A DNA stretch of 64,000 bases, taken from Salinimicrobium nanhaiense (lineage in GTDB: Bacteria; Bacteroidota; Bacteroidia; Flavobacteriales; Flavobacteriaceae). A program made the position numbers and the translations under genes. Positions 35,342 through 44,633 of this stretch are shown here, piece by piece. Every line of letters begins with the position of its first letter. Position 1 is the stretch's first letter. The stretch is taken from assembly GCA_012038135.1 (NCBI GenBank), contig JAAVJQ010000012.1, positions 49,727-113,726 on the forward strand, given 5' to 3'. The notes beneath the pieces were generated by a model that did not search any database, was not told the origin of the DNA, and worked only from the letters and a program-made list of their open reading frames with translations.

Positions 35342-36133
35342 TCAGTTTTGGTACCACACGGCTGGTAAATTTAATGATGTGTTATCAGTGTTATCTCTAT
35401 CTAAGATATGAGGTAAAGATTCAACCTTTGCCATCTGCTGTATTCTATCTTTTCTTATAAATGTAAATTCAGCAACTACTGGAACTTCTATTTCTTTAAT
35501 CTTCTTTATTCCACAACAATTATTGGGATGAATATGCACACAGAGATGGTTGGTTAATAGTTTATTAAATGATTTGGTCGCTTTTCTATAATAAATAGGG
35601 TCTGTTAAAAACTGTAGATTATGAAATTCAACTACAATAATCCTAAATTGTTGGAGGACTTTTTCCGAAGTCGAATTAAATACTCCAAACTCATGACCTT
35701 CAATATCCATTTGGAGTAAAAGATCGTCAGATTTCGTCATTTTTGAATCCTTTATCCACTGCTCCAATGTGAGATATTCTTCCCTGGTTTTACTACCAAG
35801 AAATTTCTTTGTGAAATGGAATCTGCTGTCTTTAACTGCCGGACCATTTACAGAGGCATCTGCCATAAATATTTCCATTCCATTTTCCGCACATTCCAGT
35901 TCAAAATCGCTCATGTTTCCGACACCAGGGGAAAAACAAGCACTTAGTCCTTTAAGGTCATTCGGGACCAGATAACCGCCATCTCTTTCTCCTCCAACAC
36001 GTACTAACTCTTTATCGGTCTCGAAAGGTCTAAGAGCAGCTATTACATTTAATATATCATCCTTTGATGGGGTGTGATAGATTTTTCTTTTAAGAAATTT
36101 TATTAATTTTATCTTTAAATCTTCAAACCTCAT
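35342..36133 (-). CDS. FkbM-family methyltransferase
   Basis: A 263-residue methyltransferase-like protein: VRVGGERDGGYLVPNDLKG, ACFSPGVGNMSDFELECAE, and the FkbM-type LLLQMDIEGHEFGVFN followed by VVEFHNLQFLTD. Overlaps the 3' end of wzt by 11 bp, so it is coupled to the exporter. In ABC-transporter-dependent O-antigen systems, terminal methylation or phosphorylation caps the chain and is read by the Wzt C-terminal domain; the position next to wzt makes a capping role plausible (inference). Confidence 0.8.
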   Translation of the reverse strand: MRFEDLKIKLIKFLKRKIYHTPSKDDILNVIAALRPFETDKELVRVGGERDGGYLVPNDLKGLSACFSPGVGNMSDFELECAENGMEIFMADASVNGPAVKDSRFHFTKKFLGSKTREEYLTLEQWIKDSKMTKSDDLLLQMDIEGHEFGVFNSTSEKVLQQFRIIVVEFHNLQFLTDPIYYRKATKSFNKLLTNHLCVHIHPNNCCGIKKIKEIEVPVVAEFTFIRKDRIQQMAKVESLPHILDRDNTDNTSLNLPAVWYQN

Positions 36134-37400
36134 ATTTTCTTAATTTAGAATTAAAGTGAATATCACCCCATCCCTTATTCCACTTTATAAAAATTCCTGA
36201 ATTTTTCTCTTGGAGAACATCAAACCCAATGGATTCATACGCCTGGTCAAAAATGATAAAGTTAGACTCTTTTAAACTGCCAGCAGCTACTGAAAAGTTT
36301 AAATGATATTCTCCTGGAGATAAATTATGATTTGGAATTTTTAAATCAACCCATTGTTCCTCTTCATATACAATTATTGAATCTGAAAAAAATGATCCAA
36401 TATCCAATCCGCTTTGGTTGACAATAGTGCCCGTAATACTAATGGGTACAGAGAGGGATGAATTTTTCTTTATAAGGATATGAAATATAATAGGAGTATC
36501 CTGTTGAAGATTTTCATTTAAAGATTGAATTTTTACAATCTGAAATTCTTTCGAAGTTTTCTGTCTTCTATGATTCTCGCTTATGGTATTTTCTTTTTTA
36601 GGGATAGCTTTGGTATTTAATAGATAGTGATCCACACTCTCTATTGCTCCTCCAAAAAAATCTATCGCTCCATTATCAAGAACAAGACCTCTTTCACAAA
36701 GAGTCTTAATACTGGACATATTATGACTCACAAATAAAACAGTCCTACCTTCCCCGGTTGAAAGATCCTGCATCTTACCTATAGCTTTTTTCTGAAACTC
36801 GGCATCTCCTACTGCCAAAACTTCATCAACCACTAAAATCTCGGGTTCTAAATGTGCAGCTACTGCGAACCCCAGTCTGACAGTCATCCCGCTGCTGTAC
36901 CTTTTTACCGGAGTATCTATATACATTTCACAGCCAGAGAAATCTATGATCTCGTCTAGCTTAGACTTGATCTCGGTCCTGGTCATTCCCAACACTGCGC
37001 CGTTCATAAAAATATTTTCCCGCCCTGTGAGTTCCGGGTGAAAACCGGTGCCAATTTCAAGTAAGGAAGCGATTCGGCCTTTGGTTTTTATACTCCCACT
37101 TGTGGGTGCCGTCACGCGGGACAATAGTTTAAGTAAAGTAGATTTACCGGCGCCATTCTTACCAATGATTCCCAGAACTTCGCCTTTTTTTACTTCAAAA
37201 TTAATATCCCGCAACGCCCACACATAATCTTCAGTTGCTTTGGCACTCCTGTCGTTTACCCCACCAACCTGTAAATAAGGATCTTCCTTACCTCTAACGG
37301 TATGCCACCACCTATTCAAATCGTGTTTTAAAGTCCCGGTTCCCACAGTTCCCAGGCGATATTGTTTAGAGATATTTTCAGCTTTTAAAATCACATTCAT
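36123..37400 (-). CDS. wzt: Polysaccharide ABC exporter ATPase, with C-terminal domain
   Basis: A 425-residue ATPase of the Wzt type. Residues 1-250: Walker A GKNGAGKST (80-88), signature YSSGMTVRLGFAVAAHL, Walker B EILVVDEVLAVGD, and switch histidine LFVSHN. Residues about 285-425: a beta-rich extension (IVKIQSLNENLQQDTPIIFH; GEYHLNFSVAAGSLKESNFI) matching the carbohydrate-binding Wzt C-terminal domain that recognises the chain terminus. ATG 37400 begins the conserved MNVILKAENISKQYRLG; the frame is open 11 codons further up (MNCLINNCLLK) but this part overlaps GTAGGCAGTT-type repeat sequence. Works with Wzm. Confidence 0.93.
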   Translation of the reverse strand: MNVILKAENISKQYRLGTVGTGTLKHDLNRWWHTVRGKEDPYLQVGGVNDRSAKATEDYVWALRDINFEVKKGEVLGIIGKNGAGKSTLLKLLSRVTAPTSGSIKTKGRIASLLEIGTGFHPELTGRENIFMNGAVLGMTRTEIKSKLDEIIDFSGCEMYIDTPVKRYSSGMTVRLGFAVAAHLEPEILVVDEVLAVGDAEFQKKAIGKMQDLSTGEGRTVLFVSHNMSSIKTLCERGLVLDNGAIDFFGGAIESVDHYLLNTKAIPKKENTISENHRRQKTSKEFQIVKIQSLNENLQQDTPIIFHILIKKNSSLSVPISITGTIVNQSGLDIGSFFSDSIIVYEEEQWVDLKIPNHNLSPGEYHLNFSVAAGSLKESNFIIFDQAYESIGFDVLQEKNSGIFIKWNKGWGDIHFNSKLRKYEV

Positions 37401-37624
37401 CTTAAGTAGGCAGTTATTTATCAGGCAGTTCAAACTACTTATTTTCAGGAGGGAAAAGTAAGAAAATTTTGTGGTTTTTTCGTTTAGTGACTTTCAATCT
37501 CAAAATTATAGATTCCCAAAGTTAAACACTCCAGAAATTAAAAATTAGGACTAAAACTTTCAATTTCGAGGAGGAAAGATTAATACCTACTGATTATTAA
37601 TTAATTAATTACTACCGTCTAACT

Positions 37625-38488
37625 CTATACTGTGTCTATAAAATTCTTTTCGGTCCGGTTAAAAATAATGAGGCCGAGTAAAAACAGTCCAATTGAAACT
37701 ACCAGGGTATAGAAGAAACCGCTCCAGGTGAATATTCCTGTGTCCAGGATCATATAGCGAAAACCTTCAATGATCTGTGCCAAAGGGTTATATTTCACTA
37801 ACCAGGCCAGGGAGGGGATTTTTTCGTTAACCTCACTGAAAGGATAGGGAACCGCAGAAATATACATCAACAAAGAAGTTGCGAAACCAACCATAACCGT
37901 GAGATCACGATATTTAGTGGTTAGAGCCGAAATGATCATTCCTGCTCCCAGGCCCAACAAAGCCATCATTAATACATAAACAGGAAACAAAAGAAGATTG
38001 GAATTAGGCTGAAGATCAAAACCTTGAAACAAAAAGTATAAATAAAAAACCAGTAGAATCAATAATTGTATTCCAAATTTAAAAAGTCCAGAGATAACGG
38101 TTTTTAATGGCATAATCACCCGGGGGAAGTAAACTTTCCCAAAAATTCCAGCATTGGCCGTAAAAGTATTCGAAGTCTGTGTCAGACTTTGATTAAAATA
38201 ATTCCACGCTGTAATACCTGCAAGGTTGAATAAAAATGGAGGTATATTCCCCGTAGGGATATTGGCAATGTTATTAAAAACTAAGGTAAAAATTATTGCG
38301 GTAAACAGCGGCTGTATAAAAAACCAGAGCGGCCCTAAAATGGTTTGTTTGTAAACCGTCACTATATCGCGTTTTACGAACATAATTAACAAATCCCGGT
38401 ACTGCCAGATCTCCTTAAAGTTGAGATCTATAAGCTTTCGCTTAGGGGAGATTTCGTAAAGCCAGTCGTCGCTTTCTTTATTGTTCAT
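37625..38488 (-). CDS. wzm: Polysaccharide ABC exporter permease
   Basis: A 287-residue ABC-2 permease with six hydrophobic segments. Cytoplasmic N-terminus YRDLLIMFVKRDIVTVYKQT, coupling motif GPLWFFIQPL, and C-terminal SAVPYPFSEVNEKIPSLAWL with YNPLAQIIEGFRYM. With Wzt it flips the completed undecaprenyl-linked glycan across the inner membrane. The 190-224 bp between wzm and wzt is AT-rich, with a TTAATTAATTAATTA run near 37600, and could hold a secondary promoter. Confidence 0.93.
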   Translation of the reverse strand: MNNKESDDWLYEISPKRKLIDLNFKEIWQYRDLLIMFVKRDIVTVYKQTILGPLWFFIQPLFTAIIFTLVFNNIANIPTGNIPPFLFNLAGITAWNYFNQSLTQTSNTFTANAGIFGKVYFPRVIMPLKTVISGLFKFGIQLLILLVFYLYFLFQGFDLQPNSNLLLFPVYVLMMALLGLGAGMIISALTTKYRDLTVMVGFATSLLMYISAVPYPFSEVNEKIPSLAWLVKYNPLAQIIEGFRYMILDTGIFTWSGFFYTLVVSIGLFLLGLIIFNRTEKNFIDTV

Positions 38489-38637
38489 TAAAATCCTATC
38501 TGGCGTAAAAATATAAATTATTCGTCAGCTCTACCTATCTCTAATATTAGATTTAAAAGACAGTAAAATCAACTCTACATTATTATCTGCCTATGAATAA
38601 TTAAATTTAGTAACATCTAATGAAGTACCATCAAAAA

Positions 38638-39360
38638 CTAAAATTCATAACCCAGGATTTCTATATCTTTCCGATAATAATTTTCTACTAATTCGTGTGC
38701 TTTCCTTGTATAATATTCATTGTACGTAGCTTGAACAGGAGAAAATAAATTAATATGTCTTAAAAGATGAGGGTGTTCCTTTAACTCCGCAAATAGAAAC
38801 CTTCGGTTCCAGCGGCTGTACCAGTTATGAGGTTGGGGAGGTTTATTGATATGCGAAAGATCTTCAACAGGGTGCGCCAGCTGTTTTCTGACAATCTCAA
38901 AATCTTCTTTCAGATTTTCAAACTTTCCAATAAAATCTACCACTTGCTCTCCAAGGTTATTATACAAAAAATCTACCTGTGGCCTCACGAAATCATATCG
39001 GCTTTCCCATAACTCCGGAAAGCGGTACCTCATAAAATCTGTAAAAGTCAGGATTCTATGATATTGAAAATACTTATAAATTGAAACAGCCCGGGCCCAG
39101 GGATTTCTTACGAAGGAAAATTTATAATATTGATCAAAGAGTTCCTGGGATAAATAACTTTTATTTACATAGTCACCGGGGATTAAGTGAGCCAGGGATC
39201 TTGGTCCTATCGTTTGATCCTGATTGTAGGAAAGTAATAAGGGAGGGCATTGCCCCTTAAAGAACTTTAGGCCCAATGATCTTATAAAGGAATCCTCTAT
39301 ACTCATTCCCGCAGTTTTAGGAATATGGATAAATATACATTTATGTTTATGGCTTATCAT
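38638..39360 (-). CDS. Carbohydrate sulfotransferase (Sulfotransfer_2)
   Basis: A 240-residue PAPS-dependent sulfotransferase: CIFIHIPKTAGMSIEDSFI is the 5'-phosphosulfate loop and FSFVRNPWARAVSIYKYF the 3'-phosphate-binding segment; VDFIGKFENLKEDFEIV is also conserved. Sulfation of the glycan fits a marine organism, in which sulfated surface polysaccharides are common (inference). First gene of the minus-strand run, divergent from the GT2 gene at 39559. Confidence 0.88.
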   Translation of the reverse strand: MISHKHKCIFIHIPKTAGMSIEDSFIRSLGLKFFKGQCPPLLLSYNQDQTIGPRSLAHLIPGDYVNKSYLSQELFDQYYKFSFVRNPWARAVSIYKYFQYHRILTFTDFMRYRFPELWESRYDFVRPQVDFLYNNLGEQVVDFIGKFENLKEDFEIVRKQLAHPVEDLSHINKPPQPHNWYSRWNRRFLFAELKEHPHLLRHINLFSPVQATYNEYYTRKAHELVENYYRKDIEILGYEF

Positions 39361-39504
39361 TTTATGATCTTATGGCCGGAAATTACAATAATATTTAAAA
39401 CAAGGAAGTGAAGGTTTCCCGACATAGGAATTCTACTATTCTTTTAAGTCTTATATCCCAGGCTTCCAAACCTAATTTCCCATATAAACATGATTAAAAA
39501 ATTT

Positions 39505-39539
39505 TTGTAGTAAAAATGTTTGAGAAAGAAATATATTTG
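39505..39539 (+). promoter_or_regulatory. Promoter of the plus-strand GT2 operon
   Basis: TATATTTG at 39532-39539 matches TAnnTTTG exactly; a TTG at 39505-39507 lies 24 nt upstream, slightly long. The TTG start codon follows 19 nt after the -7 box. Confidence 0.6.
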
Positions 39540-39558
39540 AAACAAATTCAAAAAATTC

Positions 39559-40272
39559 TTGAAGAAATTATCTATTCTTATTCCAGCTTTTAATGAACAG
39601 GAAAGTATCATTTCAATCTTACAAGTCCTCCAAAACCTAAAATTGAATTTCCCGCTTGAAAAAGAAATTCTGATTGTTGATGACCACTCTACAGACAAGA
39701 CGGGGGAATTAATTGAAGGATTCATTTCTAAAAACCCTGAATTAAGTATTAATTACTTCAGGCAAAAATTTAACCAGGGGAAAGGTGCAGCAATTCATAA
39801 GGCTATTGAATTAGCTACCGGGGATTTTATAATTATTCAAGATGCAGACCTGGAATATGATCCTGAAGAATATAATATTTTACTTAAGCCTATGATGAAC
39901 GGCAAGGCCGATGTGGTTTATGGTTCCAGATTCATGGGAGGAAATCCACACCGAATATTATTTTTCTGGCATTCCATAGGTAACAAGTTTCTTACTTTTT
40001 TGAGTAATGCTTTCACTAATCTTAATCTCACAGATATGGAGACCTGCTACAAATTATTCAGGGCAGATATTATAAAAGGGCTGGATCTCAAAGAAAAAAG
40101 GTTTGGTTTTGAACCCGAAGTTACCGCCAAAATTTGTAGGATTCCCGGAATACGGATTTATGAGGTGGGCATCTCCTATTACGGACGTACCTATGCTGAA
40201 GGAAAAAAGATTAATTGGCAGGATGCAATGAGAGCGATGTATTGTGTTTTTAAGTACAACCTTTATAGATGA
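39559..40272 (+). CDS. GT2 glycosyltransferase, DPM1-like
   Basis: A 237-residue polyprenyl-phosphate sugar transferase-like GT2: [72 protein letters not shown], and [19 protein letters not shown]. Such enzymes make polyprenyl-phosphate sugars used as donors by periplasmic GT39-type enzymes, one of which is encoded two genes downstream. TTG 39559 starts the conserved [12 protein letters not shown]. Overlaps the next gene by 4 bp (ATGA-type). Confidence 0.9.
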   Translation: MKKLSILIPAFNEQESIISILQVLQNLKLNFPLEKEILIVDDHSTDKTGELIEGFISKNPELSINYFRQKFNQGKGAAIHKAIELATGDFIIIQDADLEYDPEEYNILLKPMMNGKADVVYGSRFMGGNPHRILFFWHSIGNKFLTFLSNAFTNLNLTDMETCYKLFRADIIKGLDLKEKRFGFEPEVTAKICRIPGIRIYEVGISYYGRTYAEGKKINWQDAMRAMYCVFKYNLYR

Positions 40273-40997
40273 ACCTAAAAGCTTACTCCGATAAAAAAGG
40301 CAAAGAAACGCTTGATATTATAAGTGAAGCTGACGATTTTAACCGTTGGATGTTTGAAACTATTTTTCCATTTACAAAAGGGAAAATATTGGAAGCAGGA
40401 AGTGGTTTAGGTAATATTTCTAAATTCTTTCTTCAGGAAGATTGTGAAATTATGTTGACTGATTTCAGATCGGAATATTGTTTAACCCTCATAGAGAAGT
40501 TTAAATCCTTTCCCAATCTTCTGGGTGTAAACAATATTGACTTAATCCATCCTGATTTTGATAATATATATTTAAAGTATTTAAATTCATTTGATACAGT
40601 CTTCGCACTCAATGTTATTGAACATATTGAAGATGATAATCTTGCGATTCAAAATTGCAAAAAGCTGTTAAAGGAAAAAGGTAATTTAATTATTCTTGTT
40701 CCCTCATACGATAGCCTTTATAATAAATTTGATGAGGAATTAGGCCATTTCAGAAGATATACTAGGCAGTCTTTATCGGAATTGTTCATTAAAAATAATC
40801 TGAAAATTTTGCACAGCCAGTATTTCAATTTTTTTGGAATTTTAGGTTGGTTTTTAAGTGGAAAGGTGTTGGGTAAAGATACGATTCCCAGTTCTCAGAT
40901 GAAGCTATACAATAAGATGGTTCCTATCTGGAAAATTATGGATAAACTTAGTATGCACCGTGTTGGTTTATCTACAATAGTTATTGGACAAAAATAA
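40269..40997 (+). CDS. Class I SAM-dependent methyltransferase
   Basis: A 242-residue methyltransferase: [17 protein letters not shown] (motif I), [34 protein letters not shown], and [16 protein letters not shown]. In many genomes this type lies between a DPM1-like GT2 and a GT39-like membrane transferase, as here. Starts inside the stop of the GT2 gene. Confidence 0.88.
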   Translation: MNLKAYSDKKGKETLDIISEADDFNRWMFETIFPFTKGKILEAGSGLGNISKFFLQEDCEIMLTDFRSEYCLTLIEKFKSFPNLLGVNNIDLIHPDFDNIYLKYLNSFDTVFALNVIEHIEDDNLAIQNCKKLLKEKGNLIILVPSYDSLYNKFDEELGHFRRYTRQSLSELFIKNNLKILHSQYFNFFGILGWFLSGKVLGKDTIPSSQMKLYNKMVPIWKIMDKLSMHRVGLSTIVIGQK

Positions 40998-41002
40998 TAA
41001 GC

Positions 41003-42289
41003 TTGAATTTTAGACTTTTAAACAAAAGAAAATTGATCATCGGTTGTGGGATTCTCCTCCTTCTTACCTTAGTCTACAATTTCAAAACCGCAAACTCTTT
41101 AAAATATGAAGCTGGGGGTGATGCCTTTGATTATATACACCTGGCAACAACCCTGGCCAAAAATGGCACCTATGGTCATACTTCTTTTAAGAGGGAAACC
41201 ATTTTGGAAATGTTTAAAACAAACAAAATTGAACAGCTAAAAATCAAAGATGGTAAACCTACAGCATTTCGCCCCCCGGTCTGGCCTTTTTTAATTGCAG
41301 GTATATTTATTTTGTTTGGGTATAATCTCACCTATATCCTTATTTTTAAATTCCTGCTGCATCTGCTAGGGATATTCATCTTCTATAAAACGCTCAAACT
41401 TTTAAAACTAAAGGAGGGTCTTATTCTCCTCGGTTGCCTGCTCTTTGCAATCCATCCGGCATGGCAAATTTACTCCAGGGTTTTTCTATCTGAACCTATA
41501 ACGATGTTTTTCCTCACTTTATGGGTTTACCTTCTAATTTCTTTTCTTCAAAAAAAAATAGGTTTTCTGCCACAAGCACTTGCTGGTGGGGTTCTAATTT
41601 TATCACATCCTTACTACCTCTTTTTTCCCTTTTCTGTTTGGCTTATCTTGTTAATCAAGAAACAGTTAAACTTCAAAATCTTTCTTCTTTCAGCCGCCAT
41701 TTGTTCTGTGATTATCTCCACCTGGATCATAAGGAATTTTATTGTGCTGGACACAGATGAAATAGTGGTCACCACCTCATCGGGAGCAGTAATGGCAAAA
41801 GGCTGGAATAGGAATGTGGTAAAAGAACATACAAACACTCAGGGGGACCTAGCCGATGAAACCTTGGTACTGCAAAAGTATGATTATGACAAAACTGTTG
41901 CCCGTGACGAAGTGGATAAAATGCAGTTGTACAAGAATGCAACAATTAATTTTATAAGATCAAACCCAGATTTGATTTTCCCAATAATTGGTAGAAAACT
42001 TCTCAGTGCTTTCAATCCATATCCTGAGACAAACAAGCCCGGCTTACTTGAAACCGGCAGATGGTTTTTTCAGCTCTTGGCCCTCCTGGCCTTGATATAC
42101 GTGCTGGTATTTTCCAAAAACCGCACTGTTAATTCCCTGGCCTGGGGATTACTGCTTTCCACTGTTGGCATCACCATACTTACTTATTCCGGCTTTAGGT
42201 TTCGGATGCCCCAGGTTGCATTGGAACTTCTCCTTATTTTATTCGCAATAAACCAGTTTATAACGAGAAAATTCCCTAAAAAAATATAG
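41003..42289 (+). CDS. GT39/ArnT-like membrane glycosyltransferase
   Basis: A 428-residue polytopic protein with about ten hydrophobic segments. After the first helix comes an acidic periplasmic loop (YEAGGDAFDYIHLATTLAKN, the position of the catalytic acidic residue in GT39/GT83 enzymes) and then FRPPVWPFLIAGIFILFGYN. Such enzymes move a sugar from polyprenyl phosphate onto a glycan, lipid or protein on the periplasmic side. TTG 41003 is 5 bp after the methyltransferase stop. Third gene of the plus-strand operon; convergent with the acyltransferase. Confidence 0.78.
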   Translation: MNFRLLNKRKLIIGCGILLLLTLVYNFKTANSLKYEAGGDAFDYIHLATTLAKNGTYGHTSFKRETILEMFKTNKIEQLKIKDGKPTAFRPPVWPFLIAGIFILFGYNLTYILIFKFLLHLLGIFIFYKTLKLLKLKEGLILLGCLLFAIHPAWQIYSRVFLSEPITMFFLTLWVYLLISFLQKKIGFLPQALAGGVLILSHPYYLFFPFSVWLILLIKKQLNFKIFLLSAAICSVIISTWIIRNFIVLDTDEIVVTTSSGAVMAKGWNRNVVKEHTNTQGDLADETLVLQKYDYDKTVARDEVDKMQLYKNATINFIRSNPDLIFPIIGRKLLSAFNPYPETNKPGLLETGRWFFQLLALLALIYVLVFSKNRTVNSLAWGLLLSTVGITILTYSGFRFRMPQVALELLLILFAINQFITRKFPKKI

Positions 42290-42374
42290 TATTGCAATTC
42301 CTTTTTTTTACTTCATAAGCAGTTATGGGTTTGAACCCTTTTAACTTCAACCTTAAAAGCTGGTTACCATTCCC

Positions 42375-42974
42375 TCACCAACTTTTTCTCCAATCGACAC
42401 CTTGTTTAATAATTTTAGCAGGATTGCCAGCAATAATATTTTCACTACTCAAAAAAGAGGAATGCACAACACTGCCAAGACCTATTACATTTAAACTATC
42501 AATCTCTACGCCAGGTGCAAAACATACATTAGATCCTACATAGACATTATCCTTTATGTTAATAGATAAATCTTTTATCCGTTCTTTTGTATGTATGGAT
42601 CCATGGGTCCAAAATTGACTCGCCTTACCCGCAATCCAGGAATTATTCCCAATATAAATAGTATTACTTAGATCAAAATAATGGTCATTAATAATCCTGG
42701 AATTCATACCGAGTGAAAATTCAGCTTTACCCATTAAAGAATTGCCGCTATTAATTTTCGAATTATCGCCTACAAAAAAGCTTTTACAAAAAATAAAGTT
42801 ATCATCTCCAATAACGGCATTGTCATTAATTTGAACCGATTCACATAGTATAAAACTTCTCCCAATTTTTACATTCTTCCCGATCTCATATTTAAATATG
42901 GTTTTGTATAAGAATATCCGAAGTTGGTTAAAGGGACAATATTTGACAATTTTTGCAAGAAATACTTTCTTCAT
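42375..42974 (-). CDS. Hexapeptide-repeat acyltransferase
   Basis: A 199-residue left-handed beta-helix acyltransferase. Hexapeptide turns run from IGKNVKIGRSFILCESVQIN through IGDDNFIFCKSFFVGDNSKI, with an HGS-type histidine (FWTHGSIHTKERI) and a closing NVYVGSNVCFAPGVEIDSL plus NIIAGNPAKIIKQGVDW. Likely O- or N-acetylates a sugar using acetyl-CoA. ATG 42974 is preferred to TTG 42989. Stands alone and convergent to the GT39-like gene. Confidence 0.88.
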   Translation of the reverse strand: MKKVFLAKIVKYCPFNQLRIFLYKTIFKYEIGKNVKIGRSFILCESVQINDNAVIGDDNFIFCKSFFVGDNSKINSGNSLMGKAEFSLGMNSRIINDHYFDLSNTIYIGNNSWIAGKASQFWTHGSIHTKERIKDLSINIKDNVYVGSNVCFAPGVEIDSLNVIGLGSVVHSSFLSSENIIAGNPAKIIKQGVDWRKSW

Positions 42975-43090
42975 TTCATTTTTGATCAATATTGTACTAT
43001 AGAAATTTATTTAAAACTGAAGGTAAACATTTTTATTAATTGTAATTGAGGTAGAAATTATTAAGTCTTCTGGTATGGCAAACTTTTCCA

Positions 43091-43098
43091 TATATTTG
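43091..43098 (+). promoter_or_regulatory. -7 promoter box TATATTTG
   Basis: Exact TAnnTTTG match 24 nt before the TTG start at 43123. No clean TTG at the -33 position, so partial support. Confidence 0.5.
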
Positions 43099-43122
43099 AA
43101 TTTAACCTGAACTTCTGCCAGA

Positions 43123-44535
43123 TTGAAATATAGAAAGGCTCTCATCCTCCTTCCTGACGGAGTTGGTCTCCGTAACTTTGCTTTTACCTCTTTTGTGGAA
43201 ATAGGAAAAAAAATGAACTGGGAAGTTACTTTCTGGAACCACACGTCTTTTGAAGTTTCAACATTGGGCTATAACGAAATAAAACTCCAGGGAAAAGCAA
43301 GGGCAAAGACTGACCTGCTAAAAAGGGCAAAAATTCAGGCAGAGCTGGATTATTTTACCAAAAAATTTAAAGATCCTGTTTACCAAACCTATAAATTTCC
43401 TTCTTCGAAAAGCGGGTTGAAAACCAGAGTAAAAAATCAACTGGTTTCCTACTACACCCTCAAACATTCCGGGGAAAAGGGCTTGCATCAATTACGGCAC
43501 AAGATGAAAGCTTCAGAAAGAAAAGGCAAACACTATACACATTGCAAAGAAGTTTTAGAACAAGAGCAACCCGATTTTATTTTCTGTACGAATCAGCGGC
43601 CGGTAACCGCCATTGCTCCATTAACCGCAGCACAAGATCTTGGCATTTCCACCGGCACATTTATCTTCTCCTGGGATAATTTACCTAAAGCGACGATGGT
43701 CGTAGAGACCGATCATTATTTTGTATGGAGTGAGTATATGAAAAAGGAACTGCTTAACTATTATCCACACATAGAGTTCGATCAAGTATCCGTAACGGGA
43801 AGTCCCCAATTTGAACCACATTTCGACCCAGGTCTGCAAAATAGCCGGTGTGAATTTTTCCGGGAGCATAACCTCGACCCACAAAAAAAATATATTTGTT
43901 TTAGTGGCGATGATGTTACCACCTCTCCTGATGATCCCCAGTATTTAAATGATGTTGCAGAAGCGATCCAGGAATTAAATACCAATGGCCATAAACTCGG
44001 CATCATCTTCAGGCGTTCTCCGGTAGATTTTTCCGGCAGATATGATAAAGTTTTAAGACAATACCAAAATCTTATAGTTCCAATTACTCCAAAATGGGAA
44101 AAAACCGGTGAAATGTGGAACACTGTTCTACCTACTAAAGATGATCTTGAACTGCAGGTGAACACGATTTTACATTCAGAAGCGGTGGTTAATCTTGGGT
44201 CTTCCATGGTCTTTGATTACGCAGTTTTTGATAAACCCTGTGTCTACCTGAATTATGACGTTTCTAACAAAGTGAATAAAAACTGGAGTACGGACAAGGT
44301 CTATAATTTTGTACATTTCCGTTCCATGCCTTCCCATAATGCGGTGATCTGGCTGAATTCAAAAGAAGAAATCCAAAATAAATTGCAGCTTGTTTTGGAT
44401 TGTGGTTCAGAAAGTGTGAAAAAGGCAAAGGAGTGGTTTGAGAAAGTAAATATGCATCCTCCGCAGAAGGCGTCGGAGAGGATTTGGAAAGGGATTGAGA
44501 GGATTACAACCATTGGGAACGGGAGTAATGATTAA
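43123..44535 (+). CDS. GT-B glycosyltransferase-like protein
   Basis: A 470-residue protein with GT-B features: KALILLPDGVGLRNFAFTSF at the N-terminus, PDFIFCTNQRPVTAIAPLTA, VSVTGSPQFEPHF, and NLGSSMVFDYAVFDKPCVYL, the last reminiscent of the phosphate-binding helix of CDP-glycerol/UDP-glycosyltransferases. Family assignment is tentative. It starts a plus-strand pair with the GT4 gene at 44634. TTG 43123 follows an exact TAnnTTTG box. Immediately after the stop lies a half-copy of the CGTCATTGCGAG element. Confidence 0.7.
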   Translation: MKYRKALILLPDGVGLRNFAFTSFVEIGKKMNWEVTFWNHTSFEVSTLGYNEIKLQGKARAKTDLLKRAKIQAELDYFTKKFKDPVYQTYKFPSSKSGLKTRVKNQLVSYYTLKHSGEKGLHQLRHKMKASERKGKHYTHCKEVLEQEQPDFIFCTNQRPVTAIAPLTAAQDLGISTGTFIFSWDNLPKATMVVETDHYFVWSEYMKKELLNYYPHIEFDQVSVTGSPQFEPHFDPGLQNSRCEFFREHNLDPQKKYICFSGDDVTTSPDDPQYLNDVAEAIQELNTNGHKLGIIFRRSPVDFSGRYDKVLRQYQNLIVPITPKWEKTGEMWNTVLPTKDDLELQVNTILHSEAVVNLGSSMVFDYAVFDKPCVYLNYDVSNKVNKNWSTDKVYNFVHFRSMPSHNAVIWLNSKEEIQNKLQLVLDCGSESVKKAKEWFEKVNMHPPQKASERIWKGIERITTIGNGSND

Positions 44536-44581
44536 CAGATTGCCACGTCCTCCTTTCGTCGGACTCGCAATGACAAAACCC

Positions 44582-44630
44582 GAGATCCGAAAACCGGGAA
44601 CCGAAAACTGAGAACTGAGAACTGACAACC
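44582..44630. repeat. 7-bp-period tract abutting a start codon
   Basis: GAGATCC, GAAAACC, GGGAACC, GAAAACT, GAGAACT, GAGAACT, GACAACC, then GCA-ATG. The start codon of the GT4 gene (44634) is 3 bp after the last heptamer. Confidence 0.9.
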
Positions 44631-44633
44631 GCA

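Noticed and set aside
42327..42338. Terminator between the convergent genes at 42289 and 42375
   Set aside because: The stem GGGTT/AACCC is only 5 bp with a 2-nt centre; too weak to call.
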